The notes under the pieces are model-generated. The model did no database searches. It was not told where the DNA came from and saw only the letters and a program-made list of their open reading frames with translations. This document shows, piece after piece, positions 33,716 to 41,873 of a stretch of 64,000 bases of DNA. How positions within the stretch are numbered: position 1 is the stretch's first letter; every line of letters begins with the position of its first letter. The translations under genes and the position numbers were made by a program. The DNA is from Halosolutus gelatinilyticus (lineage in GTDB: Archaea; Halobacteriota; Halobacteria; Halobacteriales; Natrialbaceae): assembly GCF_023028105.1 (NCBI RefSeq), contig NZ_CP095491.1, positions 310,001 through 374,000 on the forward strand, read 5' to 3'.

Positions 33716-34717
33716 ATGGCACGAACACGCGGCCGACGACGGCTTCGATACGGACTCCTCGTCGGTACCCTCGGCGCCCTCGCCGGCGCCGCGTACCGCC
33801 GACGCCGCTCGCGAATCGATCGGACGCCGACGTCCGAGGCGGTCATCACGGAACGCCACGCGACGGCGTTTCTCGCGGATCGAGCCGTCGATCCGACTCG
33901 CGTTGACGAACTCGGAACCCGCGTTTCGCAGACCCTCGCCGAAGCCGATCCGAGCGAGTTGCTGGGCGTCGACGGCGCGAGTACGGCGACGCTGTTTCTC
34001 GATCGGGGCGGCGCCGAACCGATTCTCCGCTGGTACGTCGAGCTCCCGCGGTCCGTCGTCGACGCGTGGAACGATCCCGATGCGACGATCGACGAGGCGT
34101 TCCCGATCGCCCACGACGCCCTCGAACCGATGGACGAACCGATCGATCGGGAACTCGTCGTCCACGCGGTGAACCCGTCCCGACCGCGGTCGATCGCGGC
34201 CGACGATTCGGACGCCGACCCGAATCCGGACGCGGACCGGGAGTCGGGATCGCTGCTGGTTGCCGCCGATCGCGACGAGTCGGGCGTCGATGTCGAACTG
34301 GTCCGAACGCGACTCGAATCCGGCTTCCCGGAGCGGTTCGCCGACTGGTTCGCCGAGCTGTCCCGGCGCGTCGTCGCTGGCGACCTCGACCTCGATCGCG
34401 TCCAGTCCTGGAGCGCCGAGATGCTCGACGCGGAGGAGATGTACACGGAATCGATCTTCCTCGAACGCGGGGCCGACGGCTACGCGGCGCTCCAGTACAT
34501 GGAAGCGCGCGACATGCGGCAAGTGTACGACGCCTACTACGCTACCTGGAATCCGGTCGCGCGACTCTCGGAACTCCTGCTCGGACGGCTCCTCGAGGAG
34601 CCGAGTCGCATCCTCCAGTATCCGTTCGGTTCCGATATCGAACCCCTCGCGCACGCGATCGCACCGGATCGGCCCCGTCGAGTCGCCGACTGCCGGGCGG
34701 CGGGCGTCGACGACTGA
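33716..34717 (+). CDS. Hypothetical protein with possible DUF6176-like region
   Basis: This 333-residue protein has an N-terminal basic/hydrophobic segment (RYGLLVGTLGALAGAAYRR) that may be a membrane anchor. The middle is acidic and contains a low-complexity Asp-rich linker (DDSDADPNPDADRES). The C-terminal third (EEMYTESIFLERGADGYAALQYMEA) resembles DUF6176-type domains, which are ferredoxin-like and seen in small haloarchaeal proteins; this assignment is from memory and uncertain. A second related copy appears in the first half (STATLFLDRGGAEPILRWYVEL), suggesting duplication. Function unknown. Confidence 0.65.
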   Translation: MARTRGRRRLRYGLLVGTLGALAGAAYRRRRSRIDRTPTSEAVITERHATAFLADRAVDPTRVDELGTRVSQTLAEADPSELLGVDGASTATLFLDRGGAEPILRWYVELPRSVVDAWNDPDATIDEAFPIAHDALEPMDEPIDRELVVHAVNPSRPRSIAADDSDADPNPDADRESGSLLVAADRDESGVDVELVRTRLESGFPERFADWFAELSRRVVAGDLDLDRVQSWSAEMLDAEEMYTESIFLERGADGYAALQYMEARDMRQVYDAYYATWNPVARLSELLLGRLLEEPSRILQYPFGSDIEPLAHAIAPDRPRRVADCRAAGVDD

Positions 34718-34774
34718 TACCGAACGCGGCGAAAGAAGGGCGTAATCGGATCCGGATCGTCCGCGAACCGACGC

Positions 34775-37672
34775 TCAGTCCGTGAAGGTGATCCAGCCCT
34801 CGGGGGCGTGGGCTTTCACGTCGTTCATCGCCTCGCGGGCGTCCGTCCGGCTCTCGTAGGTCTGGGTGCTCTCGGCCATCGTCGAGCCGTACTTATCGAC
34901 CAGCTGCCACACCCAGCCGTCCTCGTCCTCGGCGCTGTGGAGCTCGAAGGAGACGCTGTCGATCTCGAGGATGCTCGCCGCTTCGATCAGCGACCGGACG
35001 CTCTCGATCGCATCGCGGGCGGCCGCGTTCGAGTCGTGGACTTCGGTGCCGGTCGCGACGGTCCGGCCGTCCTTGTCGAGCAACCGCCACTGCCAGTGGT
35101 CGTCCTGGTCGGCGACCAGTTCGAACGAGGCGACGTCGAAGTCGACGCGGCCGGCGATCGAGGCGAGCTGTTTGATGGTCTCGATCTCCGAGACGGCGTC
35201 GTCCTTCGTCGGCGCGGAGCTGACCCCGCTCGCGATGACCTCGCGGTCGCGGTCGATCAGGTCCCAGCTCCAGCCGCCCTCGTCGCCGAGGCGAATCACG
35301 GCGTCTTCGATCGCGAAGATCGGCGCCTCGTCGGCGTGCGTCGTGAGCGTGTTGACGGTCGCCGACGCGGTCGCGCGGTCGGCGTAGGAATCGGTCGAGT
35401 CGGCGATCTCCTCGCGGTCGCGATCAAGGAGTCGGAAGCGCCACTCGCTGCTGCCGTAGAGTTGCACGGCGACGTCGCCGATCGTGTAGTCGTTCGCGGT
35501 CGCCGCGGCGTTCCGAACCGAATCGAGACTGTCGACCAGTTCGTCCCGCGTCGGATGGGACTCGCCCTCGACGGCGACGGTCTCGCCCGTCGGCAGGACG
35601 AACCGCCAGTGCCACTCCTCGGCCGGGTAGGTCTGGAAGATGGCCCGGTCCATCGTGCGAATGTTCGAGTCGAGGTGCTCGAGCAACCGGTTCATCGCCT
35701 TGCGCGCGGCGCCGCGGGTCGGGTGGGTTGCTGGGTCCTCGGCGACGAGTTTTCCGGCTTCGTCGATCAGTCGCCAGCCCCACTCGTTGTCCTCGTTGAC
35801 GAACAGTTCGAACGCCGCCGTCTCGATCTCGAGCAGTTCGGCGTCGGGCGCCTCCTCCTTCAGCGTCATCATCGCCTGGGCGGCCTCGCTGCGGGAGGTG
35901 TGTTCCTGACCGCTGTCGGCGAGCACATTCCCGTCCTCGTCGATCAGCCGCCAACGCCACTCGCCGTCGTCGGCCTCGTAGACCTGGAACGCGGCGTTCT
36001 CGAACTCGATCAGGTCGGCCTCGGCCGCCTGTTCGCGAACCCGTTCGATCGCCGCCGACGCCGACTCGGGGCTCTCGTGGGGTTCGTTGCTCGCAGCGAC
36101 GATCTCGCGATCGTCGGTGACGAGTCGCCACTGCCACTCGGGCGGCGCGTCACCGTCGCCGGCTTCGGCGACCGTTCCGCCGTCGGTCGAGACCGCCTGT
36201 TCGCCCGCCTTCGCCGGCAGGTCGTCGGTCTCGTCGTACGTGAGCTCCCACCCCGAGGGGAAGACCTCGTACTCCGCGTCCTCGATTTCGACGACGTCCG
36301 CGTCGCGCGCGTTCGCCTGGAAGGCCTCGGTACTCCGCTCCGAGTCGGCGTGATCGGTCACGCCGTCGAGGCTCCGGGCGATGACGTGCTCGGCCTCGTC
36401 GACGAGTCGCCACCGCCACTCCTCGCCGGACTGGTAGTGTTCGTAGGTCGGTTCGCCGGCGACGGTGACCGCGGCCGATTCGAGTTCCGGCAGTAACGCT
36501 TCGGCGGCTTCCTCTGCGTCCCGACGCGATCCGTACGTGTCCTCGGCAGTCGCGACGACCGCGTCCGCATCGTCGACGAATCGCCACGTCCAGCCGCCAT
36601 CGCGCTCGTAGAGTTCGACCCCGACGTGTTCGATATCGAGCAGTCGAGCCCGATCGAACCGTTCGGCGAACGTCCGGGCGGCCTCCTCGGCGCGCTCCTG
36701 GGTTTGGTGGCCGTCCTCGCCGGCCGCGAGGGGCGTCCGCTCGTCGTCGATCAGCTTCCAGTACCACCGATCGCGCTCCTCGGTGTAGGTGAACGCCGCA
36801 TCCTCGATCTCGATCACGTCGGCCTTGGGACCGCGGTCTTTCAGGAAACTCACCGAGTTCTCGGCCTCGTCGCGCTCGTCGAACTGGCCGGCGCAGGTAC
36901 CGACGATGCTGCCGTCGTCCCGGGCGAGCGCCCACTGCCAGGTTCCGTCGCGGTCCTCGTAGAGGCGAAACGCCGACGTCGTGAGTTCCATCAGCCCGGC
37001 GGAGCTAATCTGGGACTTGACGCGCTCGATCCCCTCTTTGGCTTCGGGGCGCGTGACGGCGCTGTCGTCGCTTCCCGCGAGTGCTTCGAGGTGGAGGACG
37101 TTCCACGTCCAGTCGCCGTGCTCGTCGCGGAAGACCGCGAACTGCGCCCCTTCGGTCGCATCGCCAGTGAGAATCGGCGGATCCTCGGTCGCTCCCTCCT
37201 CCTCGACGAACATCCCTTTCTGCCCCGTGAGGATGGGCACGAGCGCGGTCACGCCCGCGATGATTCCGATCCCGGCCGTGTACGTCACGATCACCTCGAC
37301 GCTGTAGTCGACCCCGAAGCCGCGCCAGTTGTTCGGATAGGCGTAGCCGAAGAAGACGACGCCGGCGAGCGAGATCGCTAGGCCGACGACGCTCGCCTGT
37401 ATCCCCCGTTTGCGAACCGGCAGCATCAGGACGATGCCGAACAGGCAGAGCGTAAGGCCCGTCGCGGCGACGACCCCGGAGATCCTGATTAACGTATAGG
37501 ACCCGGTGTCACCCGCGTAGCCGACCACGAATGTGAACACGCCCGCGGCACCGACGACGTAGCCGAGGATAAACACCCAGTAGCCGTAGACGTCCTTTCT
37601 CGAGTTCGGTTCGCCGACGTAGCGTTCGTACAGCTGAAACAGGTTTTGGTGAAGGTCGCTGCTGAAAGACAT
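34775..37672 (-). CDS. Large membrane protein with 13 DUF1508-type repeats
   Basis: This 965-residue protein has four membrane spans in the first 150 residues (YWVFILGYVVGAAGVFTFVV and others), then a long soluble part with 13 repeats of about 55-60 residues. Each has the core W-x-W-x-hydrophobic (WTWNV, WQWAL, WYWKL, WRWRL, WGWRL, WHWRF and so on), followed by a polar loop and a helix with regularly spaced alanines. This is the DUF1508/YegP fold, normally found as one or two copies in small proteins such as the haloarchaeal HVO_2922. The sixth repeat is interrupted by an acidic insert of about 35 residues. Soluble repeats probably face one side of the membrane as a long rod or array. The function is unknown. 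Confidence 0.85.
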   Translation of the reverse strand: MSFSSDLHQNLFQLYERYVGEPNSRKDVYGYWVFILGYVVGAAGVFTFVVGYAGDTGSYTLIRISGVVAATGLTLCLFGIVLMLPVRKRGIQASVVGLAISLAGVVFFGYAYPNNWRGFGVDYSVEVIVTYTAGIGIIAGVTALVPILTGQKGMFVEEEGATEDPPILTGDATEGAQFAVFRDEHGDWTWNVLHLEALAGSDDSAVTRPEAKEGIERVKSQISSAGLMELTTSAFRLYEDRDGTWQWALARDDGSIVGTCAGQFDERDEAENSVSFLKDRGPKADVIEIEDAAFTYTEERDRWYWKLIDDERTPLAAGEDGHQTQERAEEAARTFAERFDRARLLDIEHVGVELYERDGGWTWRFVDDADAVVATAEDTYGSRRDAEEAAEALLPELESAAVTVAGEPTYEHYQSGEEWRWRLVDEAEHVIARSLDGVTDHADSERSTEAFQANARDADVVEIEDAEYEVFPSGWELTYDETDDLPAKAGEQAVSTDGGTVAEAGDGDAPPEWQWRLVTDDREIVAASNEPHESPESASAAIERVREQAAEADLIEFENAAFQVYEADDGEWRWRLIDEDGNVLADSGQEHTSRSEAAQAMMTLKEEAPDAELLEIETAAFELFVNEDNEWGWRLIDEAGKLVAEDPATHPTRGAARKAMNRLLEHLDSNIRTMDRAIFQTYPAEEWHWRFVLPTGETVAVEGESHPTRDELVDSLDSVRNAAATANDYTIGDVAVQLYGSSEWRFRLLDRDREEIADSTDSYADRATASATVNTLTTHADEAPIFAIEDAVIRLGDEGGWSWDLIDRDREVIASGVSSAPTKDDAVSEIETIKQLASIAGRVDFDVASFELVADQDDHWQWRLLDKDGRTVATGTEVHDSNAAARDAIESVRSLIEAASILEIDSVSFELHSAEDEDGWVWQLVDKYGSTMAESTQTYESRTDAREAMNDVKAHAPEGWITFTD

Positions 37673-37907
37673 TTTTCAAACTTGACCGGATAACTAGATC
37701 GAACTATAATAAATTTACGGCTATTATACGCATTTTTGTCACATCCCGTGAAAGTTAGAAGAAACCGCGTCTTCGGGCCCATGTCCACCATTTTCGATCG
37801 AATCGCGGGACGATCGAGCGAGTTGGTTTCAGTCCGTCTGCACATCGATCGCTCGAGAAGTAGATTCGGGAACGCGAGATCGGTGTCGCGGTCCCCGATC
37901 GATCGCC

Positions 37908-38741
37908 TCACCTGAGAAGCGCGCCGGCCGGGTGGGTCGCACAGACGCACGGGTCGTAGCCGGCGTCCGAGAGTCCCGTCCCGAGCGCGAACACCGTCTC
38001 GCCGAGCATCGCCATCGACGCCTGCCCGTCAACCGCGATCACGTCCTCGATCGTTCCCTTGACGTCCTCGGTCAGCAGTCCGGTCTCGCGCGCGAACCGC
38101 CGGGAGGCGTACATGAACGAGCGGAGCGTGGGTTCCTCGACGATCCGCGAGAGTGCCTCCGTTCCGGCGGCCGACAACCGATCCGTCTCGCCGGAGAGCA
38201 CCTCGGCCGTCGAGAGCTGGCCGAACGTGACGTACTCGACTCGGGCGCGCGCGGGAATCGCGTCGAGCGTGTTGGTCTGCGGTCCGCCCGGCTCGAGGCG
38301 AATCGGGATGCCGCCGTGAGCCTGTGCGACCACGTCTCCCAGCCCGGTCCCCGCCTGGACTTCCGCCCCGTGGGCGATCGTCACGAGTTCGTTTTCCGAG
38401 AGCTTTCGCTCGAAAACGTGATTGGCCGCGAGCGCCGTCCCCAGCGCCATCGCCCCCGAGACGCCGAATCCGGCGCCGATCGGCAGATCAGACTCGGCCT
38501 CGACGCGAGCGGGCGCGTCGAGCGTCTCGAGTACGGTCGTCACCGGATCGATCTCGATCTCCTCGCCGTCGAGGACGATCGTCGACTCCGCCCTGACCGC
38601 CGGTTCGACGGTGACCTCGACGCCGTCGGTGAGCGTCAGTCCTGCACCTCGGGACCCCGCCTTCGTCGGATCGTCGTCCGGGTGGGCGCTGAAGAAGCCG
38701 GTGATGTGCCCCGGGACGAACGCCGTCGCCTCCTCGCGCAT
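37908..38741 (-). CDS. Pantoate kinase (GHMP family, archaeal CoA pathway)
   Basis: This 277-residue GHMP kinase has the ATP-binding PIGAGFGVSGAMALGTALA motif near residue 88, and the start TAFVPGHITGFFSAHPDDDP, which marks archaeal pantoate kinases. It phosphorylates pantoate to 4-phosphopantoate, the step before the ligase at 29874-30650. The start MREEATAFV, 25-30 bases after a TATA-like box, was chosen over a longer frame that extends 43 residues upstream. Its stop is 235 bases from the AT-rich promoter of the DUF1508 repeat protein. Confidence 0.9.
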   Translation of the reverse strand: MREEATAFVPGHITGFFSAHPDDDPTKAGSRGAGLTLTDGVEVTVEPAVRAESTIVLDGEEIEIDPVTTVLETLDAPARVEAESDLPIGAGFGVSGAMALGTALAANHVFERKLSENELVTIAHGAEVQAGTGLGDVVAQAHGGIPIRLEPGGPQTNTLDAIPARARVEYVTFGQLSTAEVLSGETDRLSAAGTEALSRIVEEPTLRSFMYASRRFARETGLLTEDVKGTIEDVIAVDGQASMAMLGETVFALGTGLSDAGYDPCVCATHPAGALLR

Positions 38742-38863
38742 TAGGCTCCGCTTGCGCCTCGCCCGATATAACCTTACAGGTTCGCTCCGGTGAACGACCA
38801 CCTCTGGCACACACAGGGTCGCGGCTTTTCCGCCCGGAAACCCCAGTTCGGACGACTGGCGGC

Positions 38864-40201
38864 ATGGCAACTCGATCCGATCCGGACGGCTTCGGCGCGT
38901 TCTTCAGGCGGTACACGAAGACGTGGATGCACGCCGTCGCGGCGGCCGGACTTACGGCGTTCGGCGTGCTCGCGACCGTCCACCGGGGCTTCGTCGTGCT
39001 GGCGATCGCCAGTTACGTCGTCCCGCCGATCGTGCTTTATTTCTCGCGTACGCGCGGCCGCGACGACCCGGTACCCACCGGATCCCGCTCACCGACCGAC
39101 GCCGCACTGGCCGAGGCCGATCGGTCCAATTCGAGCGCCGGTTCCGACTCAGGGTCGGGCCGCGACGGCACACGGACGACACCCGATTCGAGCGGAGAAT
39201 CCGCCGAATCCGGGCGCCGATCGGCGTCGGTATCGGTCGCCGGTCGCACGAGCGGCACCGACACCCGGAAGAAACCGGAGTCCGACGCGACAGGCGACGA
39301 CCCGGGATCGGAACCCGAACGGGAACCGCGCTGGCGGTCCGTCGAGTCGCCGACCGACGCGACGCTCTTCGACGCCGCGATCGCGGACGAAACGGTGGTC
39401 GCCGCCGGAACGGGCGGCGTGGTCCTCGCGTCCCGCGGCGACGAGTGGAGCCACGTTCTTATCGACGGACCGAGCGCGCAGGGTCAGGACCTCCGCGCGA
39501 TCGACGCGACCGGCGACGGCGAGATCGTCTGGGTTGCCGGCGACGGCGGCGCCGTCGGACGGATCGAGGTCGAGACGGAACGGCACGCGGACTACTCCGC
39601 GCCGAACGATCGGACCGACAACCTGACCGGTCTGGCCGTCGCGGGCGCGGCCGGCGACGAGACGATCCTCCTGACGAACGGGTCGGGCGAGGTGATCCGC
39701 GGCCGGTATCGCGACGGCGATCTCGCGTGGGAGGGCCCCGCCACGCCGGGCGGCGGTTCCAGCGTGAGCGGCGTCGCGCTATTCGACGCCGAGATCGGCT
39801 ACTGCTGCGACACGAACGCCGGCGTCTTCCGGACCGACGACGGCGGTCGAACGTTCGACGCGATCGGTGTCGACGGCGTCGACGGCACGCTCACCGACGT
39901 CACGGGTGATGAGCGGGGCTGCTACGTGAGTACAGATGCGGGCGTCGTCCACCGATTCGACGGCGAGACGTGGACGCCCGAGCGCGTCACCGACGGGTCC
40001 CTCTCGGCCCTCGCCCGGTACGACGACCGACTCGCCACGATCGGCGACGCGGGTGCCGTCTACGATCGTTCTGGTCCGACGGCCGACTGGGAGCGAACGC
40101 TCACGGGCGCGAACGGGCCCCTGCACGGCGTCGCGATCGGCGCCGACCGATCGGTCGCCGTGGGCGCGGACGGAACTGTTGTCGAACGCGAACGGCTGTG
40201 A
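38864..40201 (+). CDS. Membrane-anchored beta-propeller-like protein
   Basis: This 445-residue protein has two hydrophobic segments near the start (WMHAVAAAGLTAFGVLATVH and VVLAIASYVVPPIVLYFS), then a serine-, threonine- and aspartate-rich linker of about 90 residues and a C-terminal half of short repeated units (DGEIVWVAGDGGAVGRI, DAEIGYCCDTNAGVFRTDDGG, ALARYDDRLATIGDAG) of BNR/Ycf48-like type, which build a beta-propeller. It may sit in the membrane and interact with partners through the propeller. No catalytic residues are seen. It is divergent from pantoate kinase. Confidence 0.65.
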   Translation: MATRSDPDGFGAFFRRYTKTWMHAVAAAGLTAFGVLATVHRGFVVLAIASYVVPPIVLYFSRTRGRDDPVPTGSRSPTDAALAEADRSNSSAGSDSGSGRDGTRTTPDSSGESAESGRRSASVSVAGRTSGTDTRKKPESDATGDDPGSEPEREPRWRSVESPTDATLFDAAIADETVVAAGTGGVVLASRGDEWSHVLIDGPSAQGQDLRAIDATGDGEIVWVAGDGGAVGRIEVETERHADYSAPNDRTDNLTGLAVAGAAGDETILLTNGSGEVIRGRYRDGDLAWEGPATPGGGSSVSGVALFDAEIGYCCDTNAGVFRTDDGGRTFDAIGVDGVDGTLTDVTGDERGCYVSTDAGVVHRFDGETWTPERVTDGSLSALARYDDRLATIGDAGAVYDRSGPTADWERTLTGANGPLHGVAIGADRSVAVGADGTVVERERL

Positions 40202-40380
40202 CCGGATCGCCGGCATTCGCCTCGTACCGCTAGTTCCCCGGCCCCGAGCGGAGCGACGGCTGTCGAGTATCGAACCGAACGGCGTGAGAAGTCGGTCGAA
40301 TCGGTCCGGTCGAGCCCGATCGGCGAGCGTCGGGTACGGGCGCAGTCTCTGGCGATCTCGCGAGCTCCCACTCGACAGTT

Positions 40381-40484
40381 GCGCCGTCGCCTTACGGCGA
40401 CAGGCGCTGTCGGTCCGGCAAGGCTCTCACAACGTTCGAGTCTTGCTGGCCCCCAACGTCTTCGCCTACGGGCTCAGACGTTGG
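40381..40484. other. Cluster of three inverted repeats at the end of the AspRS gene
   Basis: GCGCC-GTCGCC / GGCGAC-A-GGCGC (40381-40407) makes an 11-bp stem with one bulge and a TTAC loop. CCGGCAAG and CTTGCTGG lie at about 40418 and 40443. CCAACGTC (40453-40460) and GACGTTGG (40477-40484) form an 8-bp repeat that spans the AspRS stop codon. These could be a 3' end structure, a processing site or a structured RNA. Confidence 0.4.
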
Positions 40485-41770
40485 CGATCCCGCGGGAAGA
40501 GCACGGCTTCGCGGATGTTCTCCAGGCCGAGGATCGTCATGATCAGGCGCTCGCCGCCGAGGCCGAAGCCGGCGTGGGGCGGCATGCCGTACTTGAACAT
40601 CTTCGTGTAGTACTCGAACTGATCGGGATCGAGACCCTGCTGTTTGAAGCCCTCGATCAGCTTCTCGTGGCGGTGTTCGCGCTGGCCGCCCGAGACCAGT
40701 TCCATGCGCGGGTGCATCAAGTCGAAGCCGGTCGAGAGGTCCGGATCGTCGTCGTGGTCCTTGATGTAGAACGGTTTGATCTCGCTGGGCCAGTCGGTGA
40801 TGAAGTAGTGGCTGCCGACGTCCTCGCCGAGGGCCTTCTCGCCCTCCGTCGGGAGGTCATCGCCCCAGACGAGCTGCTCGTCGAGTTCGCCCGTCGCGTT
40901 GATCCGCTCGATCGCCTCCTCGTAACTAATGCGGGGGAACTCGCCCTCGGGAACCTCGAACTCGTCCTCGAGACCGAGCGCCTCGAGTTCCTCGCTGCAG
41001 TTCTCGTTGACGGCCTCGTACGCGGCTTTGACGATGCCTTCGGCGACGTCCATCGCGTCGCTCTCGCTGCAGAACGCGCCCTCGAAGTCGATCGAGGTCG
41101 CCTCGTTGAGGTGTCGGGGCGTGTTGTGCTCCTCCGCGCGGAAGATCGGGCCGATCTCGAAGACCCGCTCGACGTTCGAGCCGGCGATCAGCTGCTTGAA
41201 CAGCTGCGGCGACTGGTTCATAAAGGCCTCCTCGCCGAAGTAGGTGATCGGGAAGAGTTCCGTACCGCCCTCGGTACCCGTGGCGACGATCTTCGGCGTG
41301 GTGATCTCGGTACAGCGGAACTCGCGGAACCGATCGCGGACGGCGCGCAGGATCTCCGATCGGATCTCGAAGATCGCCTGCACGTCCTCTTTGCGGAGGT
41401 CGAGCGTGCGGTTGTCGAGCCGCGTCGAGATGTCGGCGTCGACCTTCCCCGAGGGGTCCAGCGGCAGTTCGGGGTCGGCGGGGGCGACGACCTCGACGTC
41501 CTCGGGCGTGATCTCGACGCCCGTCGGCGCGCGGGGTTCCTCCTCGACGCTCCCGGAGACCGTCACGACGCTCTCGCGGGAGACGCCCAGCCCCGTCTCG
41601 ACCAGATCCTCGTCCATCTCCTCTTTCTCGAACTTGATCTGGATCTTGCCGGTCGTATCGCGGAGGATCAGGAAGGCGATGCCGCCGAGGTCGCGGATCT
41701 CGTGGACCCAGCCGGCGACGGTCACGTCGTCGCCGGGCTCGGCGTCGGCAGTGTAGGTTCTATCCTGCAT
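40466..41770 (-). CDS. aspS: Aspartyl-tRNA synthetase, probably non-discriminating
   Basis: This 434-residue class II synthetase has an N-terminal OB anticodon domain, motif 2 ([18 protein letters not shown], residues 209-226) and motif 3 ([11 protein letters not shown]). At the two anticodon-domain positions that separate the types, it has His23 (WVHEIRD) and Pro in EPRAPTG; the discriminating Thermococcus enzyme has Trp and Lys there. This suggests it charges both tRNA-Asp and tRNA-Asn with aspartate, and that GatCAB amidotransferase completes Asn-tRNA. That step is inferred from residue comparison made from memory. Full length for archaeal AspRS. Confidence 0.93.
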   Translation of the reverse strand: MQDRTYTADAEPGDDVTVAGWVHEIRDLGGIAFLILRDTTGKIQIKFEKEEMDEDLVETGLGVSRESVVTVSGSVEEEPRAPTGVEITPEDVEVVAPADPELPLDPSGKVDADISTRLDNRTLDLRKEDVQAIFEIRSEILRAVRDRFREFRCTEITTPKIVATGTEGGTELFPITYFGEEAFMNQSPQLFKQLIAGSNVERVFEIGPIFRAEEHNTPRHLNEATSIDFEGAFCSESDAMDVAEGIVKAAYEAVNENCSEELEALGLEDEFEVPEGEFPRISYEEAIERINATGELDEQLVWGDDLPTEGEKALGEDVGSHYFITDWPSEIKPFYIKDHDDDPDLSTGFDLMHPRMELVSGGQREHRHEKLIEGFKQQGLDPDQFEYYTKMFKYGMPPHAGFGLGGERLIMTILGLENIREAVLFPRDRQRLSP

Positions 41771-41873
41771 ACCCCCCGATTCCCGTCGCCGGAACTTAAG
41801 CGCAATCGTTCGCGCTGAGCGACGGCGAACACCGTCTTACCCCGCGCGGAACGAACCGGTCAGCACAGCCGCT

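Noticed and set aside
34850-37150. Repetitive-looking DNA that could suggest a repeat array
   Set aside because: The repetition is in the protein (DUF1508 units of varied sequence), not an exact DNA repeat, so it is not a CRISPR or satellite array.
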